This document shows, piece after piece, positions 36,285 to 50,200 of a stretch of DNA of 64,000 bases (its first letter is position 1; the number at the start of each line of letters is the position of its first letter). The notes under the pieces were generated by a model. That model had not been told where the DNA came from and searched no databases. It saw nothing but the letters and a program-made list of their open reading frames with translations. The stretch is from Ptiloglossa arizonensis. Taxonomy: Eukaryota; Arthropoda; Insecta; Hymenoptera; Colletidae. The stretch spans positions 62,001-126,000 of the forward strand of contig NW_027478487.1 in the NCBI RefSeq assembly GCF_051014685.1. The letters are read 5' to 3'. Both the position numbers and the translations under genes were made by a program.

Positions 36285-39200
36285 TTGCCTTCTCAACCAT
36301 TTCTTGTCTTCAAACTCCCATATCTCGGGAACGGATTGACCTAGCCCAAAAATTCCTATTGCATCTGAAAGTAGAAACTCGCCCGATTACAACGGTATGT
36401 GTATTTTTTCCCTAGGCCATTCTGGTTCAGCGTTTGGAACAGCAGAATTGTGAAAAATTGTTTGCCTTCTCTACCATTTCTTGGCTTCAAACTCCCATAT
36501 CTCGCGAACGGATTGACCTAACCCAAAAATTCCTATTGCATCTGAAAGTAGAAACTCGCCCGATTACAACGGTATGTGTATTTTTTCCCTAGGCCATTCT
36601 GGATAAGCGTTTGGTGCAGCAGAATTGCGAAAAATTTTTGGCCTTCTCAACCATTTCTTGGCTTGAAACTCCCATATCTCGCGAACGGATTGACCTAGCC
36701 CAAAAATTCCTATTGCATCTGAAAGTAGAAACTCGCCCGATTACAACGGTATATGTATTTTTTCCCTAGGCCATTCTGGTTAAGCGTTTGGAGCTGCAGA
36801 ATTGCGAAAAATTTTTTGCCGTCTCAACCATTTCTTGGCATCAAACTCCCATATCTCGCGAACGGATTGACGTAACCCAAAATTTCCTATTGCATCTGAA
36901 AGTAGAAACTCCCCCGATGACAACGGTATGTGTATTTTTTCCCTAGGCCATTCTGGTTAAGCGTTTGGAGCAGCAGAAGTGCGAAAAATTTGTTGTCTTC
37001 TCAACCATTTCTTAGCTTCAAACTCCCATATCTCGCGAACGGATTGACGTAACCCAAAGATTCCTGTTGCATCTGAAAGTAGAAACTCGCCCGATTACCA
37101 CGGTATGTGTTTTTTTTCCCTAGGCCATTCTGGTTAAGCGTTTGGAGCAGCAGAATTGTGAAAAATTTTTTGCCTTCTCTACCACTTCTTGGCTTCAAAC
37201 TCCCATATCTCGCGAACGGATTGACCTAACCCAAAAATTCCTATTGCATCTGAAAGTAGAAACTCGCCCGATTACAACGATATGTGTATTTTTTCCCTAG
37301 GCCATTCTGGTTAAGCGTTTGGAGCAGCAGAATTGCGAAAAATTTTTTGCCTTCTCAACCATTTCTTGGCTTCAAACTCCCATATCTCGCGAACGGATTG
37401 ACCTAACCCAAAAATTCCTGTTGCGTCTGAAAGTAGAAACTCGCCCGATTACAACGCTATGTGTATTTTTTCCCTAGGCCATTCTGGTTAAGCGTTTGGA
37501 GCAGCAGAAGTGCGAAAAATTTGTTGTCTTCTCAACCATTTCTTAGCTTCAAACTCCTATATCTCGCGAACGGATTGACCAAACCCAGACGTTCCTGCTG
37601 CGTCTGAAAGTAGAAACTCGCCCGATTACAACGGTATGTGTATTTTTTCCCTAGGCCATTCAGGTTAAGCGTTTAGAGCAGCAGAATTGTGAAAAATTTG
37701 TTGCCTTCTCTACCTCTTCTTGGCTTCAAACTCCCATATCTCGCGAACGGATTGATCTAACCCAAAAATTCCTATTGCATCTGAAAGTAGAAACTCGCCC
37801 GATTACAACGGTATGTGAATTTTTTCCCTAGGCCATTCTGGTTAAGCGTTTGGAGCAGCAGAATTGCGAAAAATTTTTCGCCTTCTCAACCATTTCTTGT
37901 CTTCAAACTCCCATATCTCGGGAACGGATTGACCTAGCCCAAAAATTCCTATTGCATCTGAAAGTAGAAACTCGCCCGATTACAACGGTATGTGTATTTT
38001 TTCCCTAGGCCATTCTGGTTCAGCGTTTGGAGCAGCAGAATTGTGAAAAATTTTTTGCCTTCTCTACCATTTCTTGGCTTCAAACTCCCATATCTCGCGA
38101 ACGGATTGACCTAACCCAAAAATTCCTATTGCATCTGAAAGTAGAAACTCGCCCGATTACAACGGTATGTGTATTTTTTCCCTAGGCCATTCTGGATAAG
38201 CGTTTGGTGCAGCAGAATTGCGAAAAATTTTTGGCCTTCTCAACCATTTCTTGGCTTGAAACTCCCATATCTCGCGAACGGATTGACCTAGCCCAAAAAT
38301 TCCTATTGCATCTGAAAGTAGAAACTCGCCCGATTACAACGGTATATGTATTTTTTCCCTAGGCCATTCTGGTTAAGCGTTTGGAGCAGCAGAATTGCGA
38401 AAAATTTTTTGCCGTCTCAACCATTTCTTGGCATCAAACTCCCATATCTCGCGAACGGATTGACGTAACCCAAAATTTCCTATTGCATCTGAAAGTAGAA
38501 ACTCCCCCGATGACAACGGTATGTGTATTTTTTCCCTAGGCCATTCTGGTTAAGCGTTTGGAGCAGCAGAAGTGCGAAAAATTTGTTGTCTTCTCAACCA
38601 TTTCTTAGCTTCAAACTCCCATATCTCGCGAACGGATTGACGTAACCCAAAGATTCCTGTTGCATCTGAAAGTAGAAACTCGCCCGATTACCACGGTATG
38701 TGTTTTTTTTCCCTAGGCCATTCTGGTTAAGCGTTTGGAGCAGCAGAATTGTGAAAAATTTTTTGCCTTCTCTACCACTTCTTGGCTTCAAACTCCCATA
38801 TCTCGCGAACGGATTGACCTAACCCAAAAATTCCTATTGCATCTGAAAGTAGAAACTCGCCCGATTACAACGATATGTGTATTTTTTCCCTAGGCCATTC
38901 TGGTTAAGCGTTTGGAGCAGCAGAATTGCGAAAAATTTTTTGCCTTCTCAACCATTTCTTGGCTTCAAACTCCCATATCTCGCGAACGGATTGACCTAAC
39001 CCAAAAATTCCTGTTGCGTCTGAAAGTAGAAACTCGCCCGATTACAACGCTATGTGTATTTTTTCCCTAGGCCATTCTGGTTAAGCGTTTGGAGCAGCAG
39101 AAGTGCGAAAAATTTGTTGTCTTCTCAACCATTTCTTAGCTTCAAACTCCTATATCTCGCGAACGGATTGACCAAACCCAGACGTTCCTGCTGCGTCTGA

Positions 39201-40820
39201 AAGTAGAAACTCGCCCGATTACAACGGTATGTGTATTTTTTCCCTAGGCCATTCAGGTTAAGCGTTTAGAGCAGCAGAATTGTGAAAAATTTGTTGCCTT
39301 CTCTACCTCTTCTTGGCTTCAAACTCCCATATCTCGCGAACGGATTGATCTAACCCAAAAATTCCTATTGCATCTGAAAGTAGAAACTCGCCCGATTACA
39401 ACGGTATGTGAATTTTTTCCCTAGGCCATTCTGGTTAAGCGTTTGGAGCAGCAGAATTGCGAAAAATTTTTCGCCTTCTCAACCATTTCTTGTCTTCAAA
39501 CTCCCATATCTCGGGAACGGATTGACCTAGCCCAAAAATTCCTATTGCATCTGAAAGTAGAAACTCGCCCGATTACAACGGTATGTGTATTTTTTCCCTA
39601 GGCCATTCTGGTTCAGCGTTTGGAGCAGCAGAATTGTGAAAAATTTTTTGCCTTCTCTACCATTTCTTGGCTTCAAACTCCCATATCTCGCGAACGGATT
39701 GACCTAACCCAAAAATTCCTATTGCATCTGAAAGTAGAAACTCGCCCGATTACAACGGTATGTGTATTTTTTCCCTAGGCCATTCTGGATAAGCGTTTGG
39801 TGCAGCAGAATTGCGAAAAATTTTTGGCCTTCTCAACCATTTCTTGGCTTGAAACTCCCATATCTCGCGAACGGATTGACCTAGCCCAAAAATTCCTATT
39901 GCATCTGAAAGTAGAAACTCGCCCGATTACAACGGTATATGTATTTTTTCCCTAGGCCATTCTGGTTAAGCGTTTGGAGCAGCAGAATTGCGAAAAATTT
40001 TTTGCCGTCTCAACCATTTCTTGGCATCAAACTCCCATATCTCGCGAACGGATTGACGTAACCCAAAATTTCCTATTGCATCTGAAAGCAGAAACTCCCC
40101 CGATGACAACGGTATGTGTATTTTTTCCCTAGGCCATTCAGGTTAAGCGTTTGGAGCAGCAGAAGTGCGAAAAATTTGTTGTCTTCTCAACCATTTCTTA
40201 GCTTCAAACTCCCATATCTCGCGAACGGATTGACGTAACCCACAGATTCCTGTTGCATCTGAAAGTAGAAACTCGCCCGATTACCACGGTATGTGTTTTT
40301 TTTCCCTAGGCCATTCTGGTTAAGCGTTTGGAGCAGCAGAATTGTGAAAAATTTTTTGCCTGCTCTACCACTTCTTGGCTTCAAACTCCCATATCTCGCG
40401 AACGGATTGACCTAACCCAAAAATTCCTATTGCATCTGAAAGTAGAAACTCGCCCGATTACAACGATATGTGTATTTTTTCCCTAGGCCATTCTGGTTAA
40501 GCGTTTGGAGCAGCAGAATTGCGAAAAATTTTTTGCCTTCTCAACCATTTCTTGGCTTCAAACTCCCATATCTCGCGAACGGATTGACCTAACCCAAAAA
40601 TTCCTGTTGCGTCTGAAAGTAGAAACTCGCCCGATTACAACGCTATGTGTATTTTTTCCCTAGGCCATTCTGGTTAAGCGTTTGGAGCAGCAGAAGTGCG
40701 AAAAATTTGTTGTCTTCTCAACCATTTCTTAGCTTCAAACTCCTATATCTCGCGAACGGATTGACCAAACCCAGACGTTCCTGCTGCGTCTGAAAGTAGA
40801 AACTCGCCCGATTACAACGG
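36285..40820 (+). repeat. 9-mer HOR, 1593-bp period, about 2.85 copies
   Basis: This is the clearest higher-order array. CCCCCGATGA is at 36911, 38504 and 40097, exactly 1593 bp (9 x 177) apart. The same minus-strand open frame of 65 codons recurs at 37001, 38594 and 40187. The copies look almost identical. Differences noticed are confined mainly to the third, for example GAAAGCAG for GAAAGTAG, CCCACAGATT for CCCAAAGATT, and TGCCTGCTC for TGCCTTCTC. A related 1600-bp step leads back to the left (CCCCCGATGA at 35311), where one extra monomer and the 8-bp duplication are present. Confidence 0.85.
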
Positions 40821-41139
40821 TATGTGTATTTTTTCCCTAGGCCATTCTGGTTAAGCGTTCGGAGCAGCAGAATTGCGAAAAATTTTTTGCCTTCTCAACC
40901 ATTTCTTGTCTTCAAACTCCCATATCTCGCGAACGGATTGACCTAACCCAAAAATTCCTATTACATCTGAAAGTAGAGACTCGACCGATTACAACGGTAT
41001 GTGTATTTTTTCCCTAGGCCATTCTGGTTAAGCGTTTGGAGCAGCAGAATTGCGAAAAATTTTTTGCCTTCTCAACCATTTCTTGTCTTCAAACTCCCAT
41101 ATCTCGCGAACGGATTGACCTAACCCAAAAATTCCTGTT

Positions 41140-44100
41140 GTGTATGAAAGTAGAAACTCGCCCGGTTACAACGGTATGTGTATTTTTTCCCTAGGCCATC
41201 CTGGTTAAGCGTTTGGAGCTGCAGAATTGCGAAAAATTTTTTGCCTTCTCAACCATTTCTTGTCTTCAAACTCCCATATCTCGCGAACGGATTGACCTAA
41301 CTCAAAAATTCCTATTGCATCTGAAAGTAGAAGTTCGCCCGATTCCAACGGTATTTGTATTTTTTCCCTAGCCCATTCTGGTTAAGCGTTTGGAGCAGCA
41401 GAATTGCGAAAAATTTTTTGCCTTCTCAACCATTTCTTGGCTTCAAACTCCCATATCTCGCGAACGGATTGACCTAACCCAAAAATTCCTGTTGCGTCTG
41501 AAAGTAGAAACTCGCCCGGTTACAACGTTATGTGTATTTTTTCCCTAGGCCATTCTGGTTAAGCGTTTGGAGCAGCAGAATTGCGAAAAATTTTTTGCCT
41601 TCTCAACCATTTCTTGTCTTCAAACTCCCATATCTCGCGAACGGATTGACCTAACCCAAAAATTCCTATTGCATCTGAAAGTAGAAACTCGCCCGGTTAC
41701 AACGGTATGTGTACTTTTTCCCTAGGCCATTCTGGTTAAGCGTTTGGAGCAGCAGAATTGGGAAAATTTTTTGCCTTCTCAACCATGTCTTGGCTTCAAA
41801 CTCCCATATATCGCGAACGGATTGACCTAACCCAAAAATTCCTATTGCATCTGAAAGTAGAAACTGGCCCGATTACAACGGTATGTGTATTTTTTCCCTA
41901 GGCCATTCTGGTTAAGCGTTTGGAGCAGCAGAATTGCGAAAAATGTTTTGCCTTCTCAACCATTTCTTGGCTTCAAACTCCCATATCTCGCGAACGGATT
42001 GACCTAACCCAAAAATTCCTGTTGCATCTGAAAGTAGAAACTCGCCCGATTACAACGGTATGTGTATTTTTTCCCTAGGCCATTCTGGTTAAGCGTTTGG
42101 AGCAGCAGAAGTGCGAAAAATTTGTTCTCTTCTCAACCATTTCTTCGCTTCAAACTCCCATATCTCGCGAACGGATTGACCTAACCCAAAAATTCCTGTT
42201 GCATCTGAAAGAAGAAACTCGCCCGATTACAACGGTATGTGTATTTTCTCCCTAGGCCATTCTGGTTAAGCGTTTGGAGCAGCAGAATAGCGAAAAATTT
42301 TTGCCTTCTCAACCATTTCTTGGCTTCAAACTCCCATACCTCGCGAACGGATTGACCTAACCCAAAAATTCCTGTTGCGTATGAAAGTTGAAACTCGCCC
42401 GAGTACAACGGTATGTGTATTTTTTCCCTAGGCCATTCTGGTTAAGCGTTTGGAGCAGCAGAAGTGCGAAAAATGTTTTGCTTTCTCAACCATTTCTTGG
42501 CTTCAAACTCCCATGTCTCGCGAACGGATTGACCTAACCCTAAAATTATTATTGCATCTGAAAGTAGAAACTCGCCCGATAACAGCGGTATGTGTATTTT
42601 TTCCCTAGGCAATTCTGGTTAAGCGTTTGGAGCAGCAGAATTGCGAAAAATTTTTTGCCTTCTCAACCATTTCTTGGCTTCAAACTCCCATATCTCGCGA
42701 ACGGATTGACCTAACCCAAAAATTCCTATTGCATCTGAAAGTAGAAACTCGCCCGATTACTACGGTATGTGTACTTTTTCCCTAGGCCATTCTGGTTAAG
42801 CGTTTGGAGCAGCAGAATTGCGAAAAATTTTTTGCCTTCTCAACCATTTCTTGGCTTCAAACGCCCATATCTCGCGAACGGATTGACCTAACCCAAAAAT
42901 TCCTGTTGCGTCTGAAAGTTGAAACTCGCCCGAGTACAACGGTATGTGTATTTTTTCCCTAGGCCATTCTGGTTAAGCGTTTGGAGCAGCAGAAGTGCGA
43001 AAAATGTTTTGCTTTCTCAACCATTTCTTGGCTTCAAACTCCCATATCTCGCGAACGGATTGACCTAACCCAAAAATTATTATTGCTTCTGAAAGTAGAA
43101 ACTCGCCCGATTACAGCGGTATGTGTATTTTTTCCCTAGGCAATTCTGGTTAAGCGTTTGGAGCAGCAGAATTGCGAATAATTTTTTGCCTTCTCAACCA
43201 TTTCTTGGCTTCAAACTCCCATATCTCGCGAACGGATTGACCTAACCCAAAAATTCCTATTGCATCTGAAAGTAGAAACTCGCCCGATTACAACGGTATG
43301 TGTATTTTTTCCCTAGGCCATTCTGGTTAAGCGTTTGGAGCAGCAGAATTGCGAAAAATTTTTTGCCTTCTCAACCATTTCCTGGCTTCAAACTGCCATA
43401 TCTCGCGAACGGATGGACCTAACCCAAAAATTCCTATTGCATCTGAAAGTATAAACTCGCCCGACTACAGCGGTTTGTCTATTTCTTCCCTAGGGCATTC
43501 TGGTTAAGCGTTTGGATCAGCATAATTGCGAAAAATTGTATGCCTTCTCAACCATTTCTTGGCTTCAAACTCCCATATCTCGCGAACGGATTGACCTAAC
43601 CCAAAAATTCCTATTGCATCTGAAAGTAGAAACTCGCCCGATTACAACGGTATGTGTATTTTCTCCCTAGGCCATTCTGGTTAAGCGTTTGGAGCAGCAG
43701 TAGTGCGAAAAATTTGTTGTCTTCTTTACCATTTCTTAGCTTCAAACTCCCATATCTCGCGAACGGATTGAACTAACCCAAAAATTCCTGTTGCATCTGA
43801 AAGAAGAAACTCGCCCGATTACAGCGGTATGTGTATTTTTTCCCTAGGCAATTCTGGTTAAGCGTTTGGAGCAGCAGAATTGCGAAAAATTTTTTGCCTT
43901 CTCAACCATTTCTTGGCTTCAAACTCCCATATCTCGCGAACGGATTGACCTAACCCAAAAATTCCTGTTGCGTCTGAAAGTTGAAACTCGCCCAATTACA
44001 ACGGTATGTGTATTTTTTCCCTAGGCCATTCTGGTTAAGCGTTTGGAGCAGCAGAATTGTGAAAAATTTTTTGCCTTCTCAACCATTTCCTGGCTTCAAA

Positions 44101-46400
44101 CTGCCATATCTCCCGAACGGATGGACCTAACCCAAAAATTCCTATTGCATCTGAAAGTAGAAACTCGCCCGATTACAACGGTATGTGTATTTTTTCCCTA
44201 GGCCATTCTGGTTAAGCGTTTGGAGCAGCAGAAGTGCGAAAAATTTGTTGCCTTCTCAACCATTTTTTGGCTTCAAACTCCCATATCTCGCGAACGGATT
44301 GACCTAACCCAAAAATTCCTGTTGCGTATGAAAGTAGAAACTCGCCCGGTTACAACGGTATGTGTATTTTTTCCCTAGGCCATCCTGGTTAAGCGTTTGG
44401 AGCTGCAGAATTGCGAAAAATTTTTTGCCTTCTCAACCATTTCTTGTCTTCAAACTCCCATATCTCGCGAACGGATTGACCTAACTCAAAAATTCCTATT
44501 GCATCTGAAAGTAGAAGTTCGCCCGATTCCAACGGTATTTGTATTTTTTCCCTTGCCCATTCTGGTTAAGCGTTTGGAGCAGCAGAATTGCGAAAAATTT
44601 TTTGCCTTCTCAACCATTTCTTGGCTTCAAACTCCCATATCTCGCGAACGGATTGACCTAACCCAAAAATTCCTGTTGCGTCTGAAAGTAGAAACTCGCC
44701 CGGTTACAACGTTATGTGTATTTTTTCCCTAGGCCATTCTGGTTAAGCGTTTGGAGCAGCAGAATTGCGAAAAATTTTTTGCCTTCTCAACCATTTCTTG
44801 TCTTCAAACTCCCATATCTCGCGAACGGATTGACCTAACCCAAAAATTCCTGTTGCATCTGAAAGTAGAAACTCGCCCGATTACAACGGTATGTGTATTT
44901 TTTCCCTAGGCCATTCTGGTTAAGCGTTTGGAGCAGCAGAATTGGGAAAATTTTTTGCCTTCTCAACCATGTCTTGGCTTCAAACTCCCATATCTCGCGA
45001 ACGGATTGACCTAACCCAAAAATTCCTATTGCATCTGAAAGTAGAAACTGGCCCGATTACAACGGTATGTGTATTTTTTCCCTAGGCCATTCTGGTTAAG
45101 CGTTTGGAGCAGCAGAATTGCGAAAAATGTTTTGCCTTCTCAACCATTTCTTGGCTTCAAACTCCCATATCTCGCGAACGGATTGACCTAACCCAAAAAT
45201 TCCTGTTGCATCTGAAAGTAGAAACTCGCCCGATTACAACGGTATATGTATTTTTTCCCTAGGCCATTCTGGTTAAGCGTTTGGAGCAGCAGAAGTGCGA
45301 AAAATTTGTTCTCTTCTCAACCATTTCTTCGCTTCAAACTCCCATATCTCGCGAACGGATTGACCTAACCCAAAAATTCCTGTTGCATCTGAAAGAAGAA
45401 ACTCGCCCGATTACAACGGTATGTGTATTTTCTCCCTAGGCCATTCTGGTTAAGCGTTTGGAGCAGCAGAATTGCGAAAAATTTTTTGCCTTCTCAACCA
45501 TTTCTTGGCTTCAAACGCCCATATCTCGCGAACGGATTGACCTAACCCAAAAATTCCTGTTGCGTCTGAAAGTTGAAACTCGCCCGAGTACAACGGTATG
45601 TGTATTTTTTCCCTAGGCCATTCTGGTTAAGCGTTTGGAGCAGCAGAAGTGCGAAAAATGTTTTGCTTTCTCAACCATTTCTTGGCTTCAAACTACCATA
45701 TCTCGCGAACGGATTGACCTAACCCAAAAATTATTATTGCTTCTGAAAGTAGAAACTCGCCCGATTACAGCGGTATGTGTATTTTTTCCCTAGGCAATTC
45801 TGGTTAAGCGTTTGGAGCAGCAGAATTGCGAATAATTTTTTGCCTTCTCAACCATTTCTTGGCTTCAAACTCCCATATCTCGCGAACGGATTGACCTAAC
45901 CCAAAAATTCCTATTGCATCTGAAAGTAGAAACTCGCCCGATTACAACGGTATGTGTATTTTTTCCCTAGGCCATTCTGGTTAAGCGTTTGGAGCAGCAG
46001 AATTGCGAAAAATTTTTTGCCTTCTCAACCATTTCCTGGCTTCAAACTGCCATATCTCGCGAACGGATGGACCTAACCCAAAAATTCCTATTGCATCTGA
46101 AAGTATAAACTCGCCCGACTACAGCGGTTTGTCTATTTCTTCCCTAGGGCATTCTGGTTAAGCGTTTGGATCAGCATAATTGCGAAAAATTGTATGCCTT
46201 CTCAACCATTTCTTGGCTTCAAACTCCCATATGTCGCGAACGGATTGACCTAACCCAAAAATTCCTATTGCATCTGAAAGTAGAAACTCGCCCGATTACA
46301 ACGGTATGTGTATTTTCTCCCTAGGCCATTCTGGTTAAGCGTTTGGAGCAGCAGTAGTGCGAAAAATTTGTTGTCTGCTTTACCATTTCTTATCTTCAAA
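41140..46400 (+). repeat. 15- to 18-mer duplication with a 3-monomer length change
   Basis: The segment 41140-42300 matches 44324-45480 at 3184 bp (18 monomers minus 2 bp), through GAGCTGCAG, GATTCCAACG (41341, 44525), TTGGGAAAA with CATGTCTTGG, ACTGGCCC and TTTGTTCTCTTC variants. The following part, about 42800-43750, matches 45455-46405 at 2655 bp (15 monomers), through AAACGCCC, AATTATTATTGC and TTTGTCTATTTC variants. Three monomers near 42.3-42.8 kb were therefore gained in the left copy or lost in the right. Confidence 0.65.
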
Positions 46401-47284
46401 CTCCCATATCTCGCGAACGGATTGAACTAACCCAAAAATTCCTATTACATCTGAAAGTAGAAACTCGCCCGATTACAACGGTATGTGTATTTCTTCCCTA
46501 GGCCATTCTGGTTAAGCGTTTGGAGCAGCAGAAGTGCGAAAAATTTGTTGTCTTCTCAACCATTTCTTAGCTTCAAGTACCCATATCTCGCGAACGGATT
46601 GACGTAACCCAAAAATTCCTGTTGCATCTGAAAGTAGAAACTCGCCCGATTACAACGGTATGTGTATTTTTTCCCTAGGCCATTCTGGTTAAGCGTTTGA
46701 AGCAGCAGAATTGCGAAAAATTTTTTGCCTTCTCAACCATTTCTTACCTTCAAACTCCCATATCTCGCGAACGGATTGACGTAACCCAAAAATTCCTGTT
46801 GCATCTGAAAGTAGAAACTCGCCCGATTACAACGGTATGTGTATTTTTTCCCTAGGTCATCCTGGTTAAGCGTTTGGAGCAGCAGAAGTGCGAAAAATTT
46901 GTTGCCTGCTCAACCATTTTTTGGCTTCAAACTCCCATATCTCGCGAACGGATTGACCTAACCCAAAAATTCCTGTTGCGTCTGAAAGTAGAAACTCGCC
47001 CGGTTACAACGGTATGTGTATTTTTTCCCTAGGCCATCCTGGTTAAGCGTTTGGAGCAGCAGAAGTGCGAAAAATTTGTTGTCTTCTCAACCATTTCTTA
47101 GCTTCAAACTCCCATATCTCGCGAACGGATTGACGTAACCCAAAAATTCCTGTTGCATCTGAAAGTAGAAACTCGCCCGATTACATCGGTATGTGTATTT
47201 TTTTCCTACGCCATTCTGGTTAAGCGTTTGGAGCTGCAGAATTGCGAAAAATTTTTTGCCTTCTCAACCATTTCTTGTCTTCAA

Positions 47285-50200
47285 ACTCCCATATCTCGCG
47301 AACGGATTGACCTAACTCAAAAATTCCTATTGCATCTGAAAGTAGAAGTTCGCCCGATTCCAACGGTATTTGTATTTTTTCCCTAGCCCATTCTGGTTAA
47401 GCGTTTGGAGCAGCAGAATTGCGAAAAATTTTTTGCCTTCTCAACCATTTCTTGGCTTCAAACTCCCATATCTCGCGAACGGATTGACGTAACCCAAAAA
47501 TTCCTGTTGCGTCTGAAAGTAGAAACTCGCCCGGTTACAACGTTATGTGTATTTTTTCCCTAGGCCATTCTGGTTAAGCGTTTGGAGCAGCAGAATTGCG
47601 AAAAATTTTTTGCCTTCTCAACCATTTCTTGTCTTCAAACTCCCATATCTCGCGAACGGATTGACCTAACCCAAAAATTCCTATTGCATCTGAAAGTAGA
47701 AACTCGCCCGGTTACAACGGTATGTGTACTTTTTCCCTAGGCCATTCTGGTTAAGCGTTTGGAGCAGCAGAATTGGGAAAATTTTTTGCCTTCTCAACCA
47801 TGTCTTGGCTTCAAACTCCCATATCTCGCGAACCGATTGACCTAACCCAAAAATTCCTATTGCATCTGAAAGTAGAAACTGGCCCGATTACAACGGTATG
47901 TGTATTTTTTCCCTAGGCCATTCTGGTTAAGCGTTTGGAGCAGCAGAATTGCGAAAAATGTTTTGCCTTCTCAACCATTTCTTGGCTTCAAACTCCCATA
48001 TCTCGCGAACGGATTGACCTAACCCAAAAATTCCTGTTGCATCTGAAAGAAGAAACTCGCCCGATTACAACGGTATGTGTATTTTTTCCCTAGGCCATTC
48101 TGGTTAAGCGTTTGGAGCAGCAGAAGTGCGAAAAATTTGTTCTCTTCTCAACCATTTCTTCGCTTCAAACTCCCATATCTCGCGAACGGATTGACCTAAC
48201 CCAAAAATTCCTGTTGCATCTGAAAGAAGAAACTCGCCCGATTACAACGGTATGTGTATTTTCTCCCTAGGCAATTCTGGTTAAGCGTTTGGAGCAGCAG
48301 AATTGCGAAAAATTTTTTGCCTTCTCAACCATTTCTTGGCTTCAAACTCCCATATCTCGCGAACGGATTGACCTAACCCAAAAATTCCTATTGCATCTGA
48401 AAGTAGAAACTCGCCCGATTACTACGGTATGTGTACTTTTTCCCTAGGCCATTCTGGTTAAGCGTTTGGAGCAGCAGAATTGCGAAAAATTTTTTGCCTT
48501 CTCAACCATTTCTTGGCTTCAAACGCCCATATCTCGCGAACGGATTGACCTAACCCAAAAATTCCTGTTGCGTCTGAAAGTTGAAACTCGCCCGAGTACA
48601 ACGGTATGTGTATTTTTTCCCTAGGCCATTCTGGTTAAGCGTTTGGAGCAGCAGAAGTGCGAAAAATGTTTTGCTTTCTCAACCATTTCTTGGCTTCAAA
48701 CTCCCATATCTCGCGAACGGATTGACCTAACCCAAAAATTATTATTGCTTCTGAAAGTAGAAACTCGCCCGATTACAGCGGTATGTGTATTTTTTCCCTA
48801 GGCAATTCTGGTTAAGCGTTTGGAGCAGCAGAATTGCGAATAATTTTTTGCCTTCTCAACCATTTCTTGGCTTCAAACTCCCATATCTCGCGAACGGATT
48901 GACCTAACTCAAAAATTCCTATTGCATCTGAAAGTAGAAGTTCGCCCGATTCCAACGGTATTTGTATTTTTTCCCTAGCCCATTCTGGTTAAGCGTTTGG
49001 AGCAGCAGAATTGCGAAAAATTTTTTGCCTTCTCAACCATTTCTTGGCTTCAAACTCCCATATCTCGCGAACGGATTGACGTAACCCAAAAATTCCTGTT
49101 GCGTCTGAAAGTAGAAACTCGCCCGGTTACAACGTTATGTGTATTTTTTCCCTAGGCCATTCTGGTTAAGCGTTTGGAGCAGCAGAATTGCGAAAAATTT
49201 TTTGCCTTCTCAACCATTTCTTGTCTTCAAACTCCCATATCTCGCGAACGGATTGACCTAACCCAAAAATTCCTATTGCATCTGAAAGTAGAAACTCGCC
49301 CGGTTACAACGGTATGTGTACTTTTTCCCTAGGCCATTCTGGTTAAGCGTTTGGAGCAGCAGAATTGGGAAAATTTTTTGCCTTCTCAACCATGTCTTGG
49401 CTTCAAACTCCCATATCTCGCGAACCGATTGACCTAACCCAAAAATTCCTATTGCATCTGAAAGTAGAAACTGGCCCGATTACAACGGTATGTGTATTTT
49501 TTCCCTAGGCCATTCTGGTTAAGCGTTTGGAGCAGCAGAATTGCGAAAAATGTTTTGCCTTCTCAACCATTTCTTGGCTTCAAACTCCCATATCTCGCGA
49601 ACGGATTGACCTAACCCAAAAATTCCTGTTGCATCTGAAAGAAGAAACTCGCCCGATTACAACGGTATGTGTATTTTTTCCCTAGGCCATTCTGGTTAAG
49701 CGTTTGGAGCAGCAGAAGTGCGAAAAATTTGTTCTCTTCTCAACCATTTCTTCGCTTCAAACTCCCATATCTCGCGAACGGATTGACCTAACCCAAAAAT
49801 TCCTGTTGCATCTGAAAGAAGAAACTCGCCCGATTACAACGGTATGTGTATTTTCTCCCTAGGCAATTCTGGTTAAGCGTTTGGAGCAGCAGAATTGCGA
49901 AAAATTTTTTGCCTTCTCAACCATTTCTTGGCTTCAAACTCCCATATCTCGCGAACGGATTGACCTAACCCAAAAATTCCTATTGCATCTGAAAGTAGAA
50001 ACTCGCCCGATTACTACGGTATGTGTACTTTTTCCCTAGGCCATTCTGGTTAAGCGTTTGGAGCAGCAGAATTGCGAAAAATTTTTTGCCTTCTCAACCA
50101 TTTCTTGGCTTCAAACGCCCATATCTCGCGAACGGATTGACCTAACCCAAAAATTCCTGTTGCGTCTGAAAGTTGAAACTCGCCCGAGTACAACGGTATG

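Noticed and set aside
37001..37198. Minus-strand open frames of 61-75 codons (also 8464, 22970, 38594, 40187, 42181, 50865, 53520)
   Set aside because: They are antisense readings of the monomer, recurring exactly with HOR period (1593 or 2655 bp). Nothing resembles a protein family.
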